This document shows positions 41,401 to 53,400 of a stretch of 64,000 bases of DNA, piece by piece; position 1 is the stretch's first letter, and every line of letters begins with the position of its first letter. Both the position numbers and the translations under genes were made by a program. The DNA comes from Branchinecta lynchi. Its lineage: Eukaryota; Arthropoda; Branchiopoda; Anostraca; Branchinectidae. The stretch covers positions 20,974,030-21,038,029 of the forward strand of contig JAKZAP010000016.1 in the NCBI GenBank assembly GCA_023053575.1, given 5' to 3'. Below the pieces are notes generated by a model, which had not been told where the DNA came from, did not search any database, and saw nothing but the letters and a program-made list of their open reading frames with translations.

Positions 41401-44400
41401 GCAAATAACAAAATTTGCTGTTTTCTTGGAATTTGCATGATTTTTCTGGGGGTGGCAGCTTCATGATCCAAGGTGGCAGGATCATGTACCATGGCCAATT
41501 GGGGGGTGGGCGGTGCCATAGTAAGGGCAGCTTCATGCAACACTCCTGTATCTGTGGGGTTTCTGCCCCGCTGGCTGCTCTAGTGTCCTCTCGAGCTGGA
41601 AGTTTGCCTTAGATTTGCAGTCATCTGATGAGTCTTATGATATCCTAGAACTGCCCAACCTTTATTTTGGGAGTTTGGCAGACCTAGGAGATCATATCAC
41701 TTCAAAAATGAGGCATACCTCCTGCTTAAGAGAACATTCAGAGTAGCCAGATTGGCAGAAATCCCACAGATAGCAGATTATGTAGATACTGGGACAAACC
41801 TCAGCTTCAGGAGATTACTTGGCAGCCAGAAAAGAGGGAACCCCCCAGGTAGGAGACTACAATAGTGACCAGATCAAGAGAAACCTCCAAGGTGGGAAAC
41901 TGCAACAGTGGTATAGACTGCTTGCAGGAGGGTTCATCAACCTAGTATTCCATAAGTACAAGTTACTATACCCTGACTGTACCCTAATGCCTTGTATTCT
42001 GCTTGTAGGCTATTACACAGTGATGTCTTAGCAACATTAAAATTGGTCAGTTTGCCATAAAAAGTGTCCTTAGGGGACAAATGGTTACAAAGCTTACAAG
42101 GATTATGCTTTCTTAATTTCTAATCATTTCCAGAGTAAATCCCAGCTGGGCCGAAGATATTGATGATGAGGAAGGTACGTTAAATAATTGTATTTGTTAG
42201 TAGGCAGAATTTATGTTACTTTTGTGATAGCCTTGTGAGAAAAACATCCAAAGAACCACACCTCCAGTGTAGGCAGTTTCAATATTGGATTTAATCAGTG
42301 TAAGAGTGTAAAACTGTTTTTTTTTTGGAAAAGCTTACAACTAAGCCCTTCGATCAGACTGGAAATTATGAACTAAAGCCCTTACTATCAGTTACTTACT
42401 TTGGTTCGCGTATAGGTGATAGCAACCCGAGCAAGTTATGCTGATTATTTGATATTTACCCTTCTCTGAATATACTAAAATTTGCTTGAGGAGTGTCTGA
42501 AACCAACTTAATACATTAAAAAATCTAAACAAGTTAGGCGATGGTGATTATTTTATATTCACCCTTGTAACTGTACTAAATTTGCTTGAGGAGTGTGAAA
42601 CTCATTATCCTTTTGATAAATCTGTAAATCTGACATTTTCCTTAGCAAAACCAGGAAGTCTTAAGAAATTCACGTGTTCATGCTATTACAACATAGTACC
42701 TTTATCAGACACTCTTGGATTTTTTCTAGAGATTTTGGGACCTTGGTCTGATTGTTTAAAGTTCAGTAGTTCAAGTTCAAGTTTTTGGGATACGAAAACG
42801 TAAGTGGAGAGATACATATGACTTCGTAAAAGTTGTCCTTCTGTCTGTCTGGCCGTCTGTAAGCACGATAACTCGAAGGTTATATTCAAACAATGTTTAC
42901 AACTGCTATACGTCATCTACGATTCTTCATCAGCGATATTTCGGCCCTTCTTGGGGGTCACTTATGGGGGAGGGGGGGGACTGCTCCCCAATCTTGCTGA
43001 CGGGGACCCTTGCCAAGAAGGGCCGAAATATCGCTGATGAAGAATCGTAGCTGACGTATATCCGTTGTAAACACTGTTTGAGTATGTTTCAGAGTCAGCT
43101 TGGGCTCAAAGAATATTTATAACTCGAAGGGAATAAGATATTTTGTTCAAACTTTGACTTCATAAAAGTTGTTCTTCTGTCTTTCCGTTCGTCCTTCCAT
43201 CTGTAATCACGATAAGTCTCGAAGGGAATGAGATATTTTCTTCAGACTTTGTATGAATGTTCTTTGGGTCGAACCTCGAAGTACCTGTCAAACTCATAGA
43301 TGGGCTCTGTTTCTCCATATTTAGGAATGGCGGTTCGTATTAAGGGACCAATAAAACCTTTTTTAAGGCTAATGAAATAATCAATTTAGGGGTAAGCGGA
43401 CATGCTGAATCCGAATATGATAATTATTTCCTCGCTGGACAAATAGTTCGAATAGATTCTACCCTAGCAGACTCAAAAATAGTACCATCACCACAGGGGA
43501 CAGGAACGGACTTGCAGCCTGTCCGACTAAATGCTATGATAAATATTCCTTCAGCTCAAGCTGACTGCGCATCATATTTGATAGTGCAAAACGGATACGT
43601 CAGCCGAATATTACTGGAGCTGTATTTCGGCTCTCCTTGGCAAGGGTCCTCTTGAGGGTCAACACCGCTCAAGTTGGAAAACGAACTTGTGGAAAAAAAT
43701 ATATTTTTATTCAACAGTCTAGTAACATATCACTTAATCAATTAAACTATTCTTGAAAACCCGATAGAATGCGTTACTTTGTTTGTCGGTTTCATGGAAT
43801 GAACTTAATTCTTTCGCATTTGTGGTACCTGTATGACGTGCTTGTCCCTGCTTGAATATTTACCAACTAGAAATGTAAGCCATTTAATATAATAAAATAT
43901 CAGATTCATTGCAAGACATACCCTAACATCATTCTCCTACTTTTCTACAGGCGTAACTTCTCCGATGTCGCATCTTTATCCCTGGAAGTGTAGACCTTTT
44001 TTTAAATCCAATTCTCCGCGTCTGGATGGACTTTGGTTTGTCGTGCAAGCAGCCCACATTCTGGAGGTTATTATTAGAGCACCAGGTGGAAAAATCTCCT
44101 AGATGAGTCAAATACTTCAGTGTTTTCAAATATCTGTTGTATAAATAAGCTGCCTTTTCAGTTGAACGTTAACGAGCCTATTTTTTTACGGTTGTTAGCA
44201 ACACACAATCCAAGTCAGAACAAAACAGTATTCTACAGTTTGTGCAGAGATGGTCACTGCAGAGAATCAAAGGCTTTACTATCGAAAATGTTTGTGGGGG
44301 GGGGGACGAGGCATTTACCGACTGGCTGATAATTTTTACTGACTTTTTCTGCAGAAAAAACGAGTGTTTTCAACAACAAAAATTACATTTTTGAAAAAGA

Positions 44401-47400
44401 TCGACTGATTGTCAGAAAAACTGACTGTTTTCATGAAAAAAAAAAACGATTTTGACGAAGAATTGTGGCGCTTCGCGCCGACTCGGTTATTTTTTACCGA
44501 CAGGCGGACAGCATTGGGATCGGGGGGGGGGGCGTCCCCCTCCCCCCAGTCGTGACGCCCTTGCGGATAATTTCCGGTAAAAAATCGAAAAATCCCGAAT
44601 CCCGATTATTACAGGTTTGTTTCCTTCCCCGAAGTTGAACCAGAGGATTGACAGCCTGACGAGGACCCTTGCCAAGAAGGGCCGAAATATCGCTGATGAA
44701 AAATCATAGCTGACGTATCCGTTGTAAACATTGTTTGAATAAATGTTTCAAAGTCAGCTTGGGCTCAAAGAATATTTAAGCCGCACAAGCCCTATCAGGA
44801 AGGTGTCGGGTCGCCTGTTCTGTCCTATCACGCGATTAACACAGATAATACAAAATAGAGTTTTATTTGAAACTAGTTTGGATAAAGTAGCCATCCTTAA
44901 ACTCAACTGATGACAATGATGATAACGATAGACACAAGACGACCCCCTACTAGGTGGCAGATCATAGTACTAATTTGCACCGTTAGGTAATGTTCGTAAT
45001 AACATATACAACAGACGCTCCTAACCCTGGGTGTTGCCTGTCTTTTCTCTAACCTGCTGCGAGGGTATCCTCCGACTCAGATTGCAGTTCATCTAGTTAG
45101 TGAAATGTATTGTATTTCTTGGTCTTCCTATTGTTTCTCCTGGTTCAAGTTACCCAAGGATCTCTATGAGCGTGTTCCACCCTTCTAACAATAGTTACTA
45201 TTAGTTACTATTTCCGTTCCGTCCTCACGAAAAGTTACTAGGCTGACCGTTCCAACCTTGTCGGAATAGTAACTAATAGTTACTATTTGCTTACCATGCT
45301 GGGGAGCGTAGTAACTACGCCTCTCTGTAACGTGATTGGTCGGATTCACCCCTGGCGTGAAATCCTGCTGGAAAATAGAAAAATCGTTCCAGCCTTGACG
45401 GCAAAAAGCCAGAATTCGTGACGTCATGCGCAGTAACTACGGTAAGTAGGGTGGAACACGCTCTTGTTCATTTGTTGTATTATACAGGACTGCCACCTTC
45501 AGTTGAGGAATTGAGAGATGGCCAGAAAATAGTCACAGAGTATAGCCGCAACGAAAAAGGCCAGAAGGTCAAAATTGTGAGAACCTTCAAGATCGAGAAG
45601 AAACATGTTCCGAAGTCTATTGCTGTTAGGAAAAGTCTGCCCAAGTTTGGTCTGTCAAAAGGAGACAAACGCGGCCCAAATCCAGCTACCACCATTGTGG
45701 CCGAAGAAGTGTTCATGCAGGTAGGTTGTGGGAAGTTGTCCGTAGATAATAGACAGAGTAATAAATTTTTTGTACAAAAATGACAAATTAGAATAATTAG
45801 TTTCAGGCAATGGTTTGGCTATGTTCTTTAAACGCTTTTCCTCTCTTACAGTCAGAGTGACTCAGCCAATTCTCGAGGTAGACTGGATACCCAATTGACC
45901 ACCTAAATGACCTTTTGTACCTTATTTTACCCAATATTTTAATTCTAGTTCAAAATTATATTTTGAGTTGTACATATAGATGAAATATCTACTTATGGAA
46001 TTGTTATGTGTTGTTTGCGTGAATGACGATCCAGTGCTAGCGTGTGTAATACAGGCTATTATGGAAAAATAAAGTACATTAAATGAATTCCCTCAGTTCG
46101 ATACGTAGTCAGGGAAGTCTTAAGCTACTGTTGCAGCATTCCGACCCTTCGTGGCAGCGGCCGTCTTCGGGTCCAGTCTGAACAAGAGCGCTCAAACGTG
46201 GTGTGTACGAACGGCCTAATAACCATTCGCCCTTCACTTTTAATGCATCGGTCAATCTGAGCCCAGTTGCCAGCGTTTGGATGTGTGTGTGTTTGGGGGG
46301 GGGGGTATCCCCGAATGATACATCTGGACCCCAATGATTACACGTATTCCGAATCTCACCTTGACACCAGTCATGGTTCGTAATATTGCGCAGCTGGCCC
46401 ATTCGACTTGTCCCTGAAACGGAAGGGTGGGGGGGGGGGGGCTCCAAAGACAAATCTGAAGAGAGATAACTACGAATTCCAAATTTCACCTTAATACCAG
46501 TCATATTTCGCAATTTTGCCAATTTAGACAATTTTCTCTGGTCAATCCGGGCCCAGTTGCACATAATTAGCAAAATGGTGGTCAGCCTTTAAAGGAAACA
46601 TTAGTCACTGGGAGAATTGGGACCAGTTGCGGTATGGTGGGGCGGGGGGGGGGGTGGACTCCCCGAAAGGCGCAACTAGACCCCAAAGCCCACAAGTACA
46701 CCAAGTTTCAACTTGGCACAGCATCAGTTCTGTATGGAAAAGTTGAGATTTCTTCAACTTGATGAGGAGAATGAACCACCATTTCAATGATCTTCGCAGA
46801 ATAGTAGACTCACATTCAGCCGAAAAGTCCGCGCAGTTTCTCAAATCTGTGCCGTTTTGAGCCTAGTACCACCATGCTCAAAAGAATCCACCGAGGAAAA
46901 GCTATTCGGTATTCCGATTGAACAGCGAATCCCTCGCGACCCACCCGTCATAGAAGGAATGACCACCATCACATCACTAACCACTGTCACGATGTGAAGC
47001 TTGCTATATTTGAGTTTGTATGATCCGTAAACTTTTGTTTATTACCCAATCAGTATGACAAACAATCAAAATGGAAAGGTATGCGTAAATTTGTTGTTAA
47101 GACAAATGAAACTTCCGTGGCTCATTTTCCATGCTGACGTCACTCAATTTGTTTCGTTGTGATAGCTTCTCCTATTAATTACATTGTCTGGGCAATATCG
47201 AGCTTAAGTTTAGCTCATAAACTAATAATATTAAAGCTCCGAGAGTCTGCTTGCGCTAAGTGCGAGGAGTGGTTGACTCTTTCTCTTACGTTTTGCGGGG
47301 GGGGGGGGGGGTCAGAGACAATACAGTTCTTTTATTTGGTCAACAATATCTCTCCGTACATGGGACATTGGCACATTTACCTGTGAATACAGTCTTAGTG

Positions 47401-50400
47401 TTAATTCAGTACTGACACTGTTAGGTCATTAAAGATTTCAATTGCCTTTTGGCAGGCGAAAGGCGAATAGTGTCTGTTTTTGTTAATAAATGTATCTCTA
47501 CTCTACTCTACTCATCTCTACTCTACTCATTTTAAAGTTTAGATCAAAGGACTGAGATAGGACAATCTAGTTACCAATCACTTTTTCACTTGAATAGGCT
47601 TGAAGACCCGGTTAAAATGCGTTACGTCGAGAGGAATTTCCCTGTCGGATTTTTCCTAAGTCAACGCGCTTGTTTGTCTTGTATGCTTGACGAAAAAGAT
47701 TTACGAAAAATGTGTATTCAGGCACTAAACAGTCTTGACCAAACTTGCCGCTAGCCATAGAAATGTCGTATTTGTGTTAAGATTCAAAGCTTCCGCGTCA
47801 TAGTAAAATTAGCGCTGTGGGGACGGTCGTAGATATTCTGGACGTCACTATTAGAGCAGATAGGGGAAAATAAAAGAAACCCTTATCAGAATCTAAATAA
47901 TTCAGTCTATTCAAGTAAACGATACAAAAATAAGTTGTCGTTTCGGGTAAACTTTAAGTATGCCGAGAAACGGATTCTGTGCTAACTCTTGTGTGCAGAG
48001 AGTACAGGGACTAAGAGAGACTGTTAAGAAAAAGGATAAGAAAAGGATTTAAAAAGTATGGGGAGTAGAGATAAAACCGTCAAACTCCGGAGAAATTTCT
48101 TCTGATAGAGAGATAGTGTATTTAGTGTACTTCAAGTGATTTTTAATACTTCAGTGACTTAAAGTGTGTAATATTGTGTTAGTTTTTATGCACGATGGCC
48201 TTATGGCTTTAATATGCAAATAAATAAATTCTTTATTTACCACGAGACTCCATATTCTGGCCTGACCGTAAACAACAACTTGAATATGCTTGGATAGAAC
48301 ACCAACAAGAAATATAGAAGAAAAATAAACACACACATAGACCAAAGGGAAAAAAAGAAAAAAAACAACCTAAAAAGGTCAGAAGTTGACTCTCTTTCGA
48401 ATTGGCTTAGGCTACCTCCTTGACTTCTTTTCTTTTTAAAGTTCATCACAAACAAAGAGGAAGCAGATAAGGCTGATGATCCACTGGACAAACTCAAGGC
48501 TGCGCCTCTCAAAGGCATTGTTAAGTGCAGATACTGTAAGGAAGACCATTGGACTACCCAGTGTCCATACAAGGACACACTTGGACCACTTCAAGAAAAA
48601 CAAGCTGTAAGTTGATATCCAGGAATTTATTTTGGGTTGGGGGGGGGGGGGGGGAGGTTTGCCTGCTGGTCGTACACAAAAGTACAAAAACAGATAGATC
48701 GGAGGGAAAAGCCTGTAGAAATGATTATTTTTGTATGTTTCGGAGGAGGGGGGGGGGGGGGGGGTTAACCCCCTAACCCCCCCCCCCCCCCTGCTGGATA
48801 CGGCCTTGGAGAGGACACTATTATTTTAGTAATAATAGTTTTCTGATTCAACAGTTAACTGTAGTTTAAAGGACACCTGAACAATGAAACCATACTTGAA
48901 CACACCATGGAGAATGCATTTACGGACATGGCCACGGAGAGAATTCTTCTCCTGAGCGTGACGTATTCAAAATAGCGATGTTCGTTTCTGGAGGTTTGCA
49001 CATGCAGACTCCAAGACAAAAAGCGCAATTCATTCAAATGTTGTACAGCGCTCGCCCGATCGTATTGGAATTTCTTCTAGATATACGTTTGGGCTTAACT
49101 GGTTAAAATATATTCCAGAAGAAGGGTTGATTGGAGACATTTGTTCATTTCTAAAATTGTTCGGTACTGAAATAAGGACAGATGCAAAATGGAGCAAAAA
49201 TCATAGCTTGGAAACACTATTTCGTATTTGGGTTCGGTTTTCTACAGACAATGTTAACGGAAGTCATACAGATCGGGATGATACTTGGTACTCTTCATTC
49301 AGGTGTCCTTTAAGACGCTTCAAGCAGTCAACCACAAATCCCTGATTTTGTGTATATTCTATGCTAAACGTTAGGTACAGTATACAATGAGCGTGTTCCA
49401 CCCTTCTTACCGTAGTTACTACGCATGACGTCACGAATTCTGGCTTTTTGCCGTCAAGGCTGGAACGATTTTTCTATCGCCACGGGCGAATCTGACCAAT
49501 CACGTTACAGGGATGCGTAGTTACCATGCTGACTACGCTCCTAAGCATGGTAAGCAAGTAATTACTATTAGTTACTATTTCGAGACGGTTGGAACGGTCA
49601 ACGTAGTAAATTTTTACGAGCTTGGAACGAAAATAGTAACTAATAATTACCATTGTTAGGAGGATGGAACACGCTCACTGTAGTATTGATTGTTTGAGTA
49701 AAATCCAGAAGTCAAGCATTTAGCGAATCCTACCCAAAGGTCGGGGATTCATGGTAGACTGGGTTGAAATAAGCTGGTAATACTGTTGTGAAATGTGGTT
49801 GATAATAAAGAATAGGTGGCACATACATGTTCGGAGAAAGCCAGGAACATCTGACAGGAATCCGGCACATTGATCGTTGACAGTGAAAAGCACAGTTTCT
49901 CAACGTTTCTCCACTTTTTACACTATGTTTTCACTTTCCGTCTGGGAAGAAGATTTTTTAGACCTGATTAGTCCCTGTTTTGTGTTTTGCTTGTTTATTT
50001 TTGTCATGTGCATTTCTACGTTATCGAAAGCTCAGTGTAATTTTGCCTTTATAAATATAAGGTTTGAAGCCAAGCTGACCATTCATTAAAAAATAAATAG
50101 AAAACCGTTATTTTCGGGTTTTTTTCCTTGATCAACTAGATGATGACGCAAGTTTTATTAACGCACTAAACAAGAGAAGGGAAATAGCACAGTACAAAAA
50201 AAGAAAAGAGATTACAAAAGAAATAGAAAACCGTGATTTTGGTTTTTTTTTTTTTTCTTGATCAGCTAGTTATCCCTCTAGGATGATGTGTGAGGGATAA
50301 ATATAATTTCGGTTGCACTTCCGGCAAACCGTCCTCAGCGAAAAAAACTAAACTAAACGAAACAAAACTTTTTGTTTTTGAAATTGTATTTATCCCTCGC

Positions 50401-53400
50401 ACATCATCTTAGAGGGATAACTAGCTGGTCAAAAAAAACAAGACCAAAGGTGTCGGGGAACCCACAAATCTAATATTTGATTCAGACAATCGGGTCTTGT
50501 CTTCGCCAGATCCAGTCTTTGCCAGGCTAATCATCAGGGAAACCAAGTTCAGATATACCTCTATAAGCCATATCTATTATAACGATACTGACCAAGACTT
50601 CCTGCTTTACTTTTGCCAAGTTTCCGGTTTCGCCCGAATTCCCAGCGAAGTCCAGCAAAAAAAGAAAATTGAAAAGCGAATCCAGCGTATCTCCTTATCC
50701 CTATCCCCTGAGGATTCATTGGGTCAAGGGTAAGGTCAAGTTTGTAGATGGGCTCTGTAGCCCTACATTTAGGGGTGGGGGTGCCAAATTAAGGGACAAA
50801 ACAAATATTTTAAACAGCTAATGTGATAGTCGTTTGTGGGTAACTGGTGTAAGAAGGCATGCTGAGCACGATAGTGAAAACTATTTTCTTGCCGGACAAG
50901 CAGTTCGTCCGGAATCTGGGACGAAACAGAACAGAAAGTTATTCATATCCCCTAAACTTTGACTAAAAAAATTTCCGGTTACAACCAGATTCAGGACTAA
51001 TTATATGTCCGGGTAAAAAACGATTGTCATATACATACTCAGCCTCTCTTTTTACCCCTTAATCTGTCATCTAATCAAACTTTGCTTTTAACAAATTTTC
51101 CGGTTTTGGCATTCCGGGCGAACTAGTTGTTCGGCGAGAAAATGGTTTTCACATCGTGTTCAGCATGTCCTTTTACCCCTAAACCAAACATTTAATCAAC
51201 TTCAGATGAAACTTTTACTTTTAACCAACTTTCCAGTTTTCGTCGGATTCTGGATGAACTACTTGTTCGACGAGAAAATGGTTTTCACCGTGGTGTTCAG
51301 CATGTCCTCTTACCCCTACATCGAATATTTAATCAACTTCAGATAAAACTTTTACTTTTAACCATTTTTCCGTTTTTTGCCGGATTCCAGACGAACTACT
51401 TGTCCGGCGAGAAAATGGTTTTCACTATCGTGCTCAGAATGCCTTCTTACCCCATTTTTTTGTTTGTCCCTTAATTTGAACCCCCTGCCCCACCCCTAAA
51501 TGTAGGACTACAGAGCCCATCTCTGAACTTGACCTTACCCTTGACCCAATGAATCCTCACACCAAGTTTCATCAACATATCTCATTCCCTTCGAGAGTTA
51601 TCGTGCTTAAAGACAGACGGACATTTTTGCAATGTCATAGGTATCCCTCCACTTACGTTTTGGGATCCCAAAAACCCGAAAATCACGGTTTTCTATTTCT
51701 TCCGTAATTTTTCCTTTCTTTTTTTACTGTGCTATTTCCCTTCTCTTGTTTACTGCGTTAATAAAAATTGCATCATCATCATCACAGTGACTTTTTACCC
51801 AAAAAGGCACCGGTGAACCAGCATCCACGGCACCAGAACCTCTTGGTTCTTGAAGTTCAATGGGCAGATCAAACATTCATGATGCCACATTACCACCCCC
51901 TAGAATACAATGTTAGATCGGAAATCAGCAGATTCATAGACAGCATATTTTCACCAATAGAACATTACGGCGTTTTTTACTGACTGCCATACGCCGATTT
52001 ACTAGCTTCGACAAATATATGCGGAGTTTCTTTTCCTTATCCATTCGTTGTTATATATACTCCGGATCATTTGTATTGTTGACAAATATTCATATTAATG
52101 GTATTAAGTGAGAATTCCTTGTAAGCTCTGGAACCAGCTGCAAGTAAGTCGGTTATGTTTGTACATTTTTGGTAGTATTGTAACTTTACATCCACAAAAC
52201 AAACTTTTTTTCGATACTACAAACAACAGAAGTTTCATCAGACAACATTAGAGCGATCTGACAGCTGTAGAGACGGTTTATTTTAGCAACCATGTCACTC
52301 TCATCGCTGAGCTCTTCAAAATGATTGATTTTCTTACATGGCCGGGAGTGTTCGAATTTCCGCGCCTTGCAATACCGTGCTCCGAAATCATCTCCGCCGA
52401 GACGCCGAAGAGGTAATGACGAGCGATAACAAGAAAACGGCTTCTTTTTGAAGCGCTCTCTAATGGAAGTAAAAAATTTGCATGTGTGAAGCATTTTATA
52501 AGAATTAGTGCATAGTTAGTGCCCATTGTGCTTTAACTGTTTGTATCATATTTTGCAGACAAATTCATCAAAAATTGAGCTTCAGTGATATAATTTAATT
52601 GGCAAGTTTTTGATGTACTTGTATAGATAAGATAGATAAGATTTATTTCCGTAAAAGCACACTTGCACAAAGGGCCATGGAAACAACAAACAACACCAAA
52701 ACGAACCATAACTTCAGCAACTACAAAAAACTTTCCCTTTGGATCATAGTCAGCGTAAGGAATCTTCCCAAATTTCTAACATCGCTAAAACTTCTACTTT
52801 TCAAAATTTGTTTAAACCTTTCCTCCCCCACACCATTTCCCGAAATATATGTATATATCTGTGTTGAAAAACCCAAAGGCGATATACAGGATAAACAGAC
52901 AACTCACAGGAAACCAAAGAAAATAATAAACTACTAAGAAACAGCACGTCTCAACTCGAGTGCTTTTTGCATTAATTTCCTTCCTCGGGTCTCTTTACTC
53001 CTGACATTCACCCGTTAAATGGAAAATGTTAAGTGGATATATGTTTACGTCTGATGATTGAAGTATTTTTGATTCATTTCTGCGGAGTGAGATGGATCAG
53101 AAATATCTATCTATTCTTATTTTTTTTTTCCGAACTAGGAGCGTGTTCCACCCTACTTACCATAGTTACTACGCATGACGTCACGAATTTTGGCTTCTTA
53201 TCGTCAAGGCTGGAACGCATTTAAAATTTTCGGTAAAATAACACTCCATAGGGTAATCCAGCCAATCACGTTAAAGGGATCCATAGTCACCGCGCCTACT
53301 ACGCTCCCGATCATGGTAAGCAAGTAGTTACTGTTAGTTACTATTTCGAGAAGGTTCGAACGGTCAGCGTAGTAACTTTTCGTGAGGTTGGAACGGAAAT

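Noticed and set aside
46109..46573. Longest open frame in the window (154 codons, minus strand)
   Set aside because: It is created by G/C-rich tandem repeats, is rich in proline from poly-G runs, and has no family motif.
51768..51983. Frame starting with five histidines
   Set aside because: The histidines come from a (ATC)n LINE tail, and the rest lies in repeat T with no motif.
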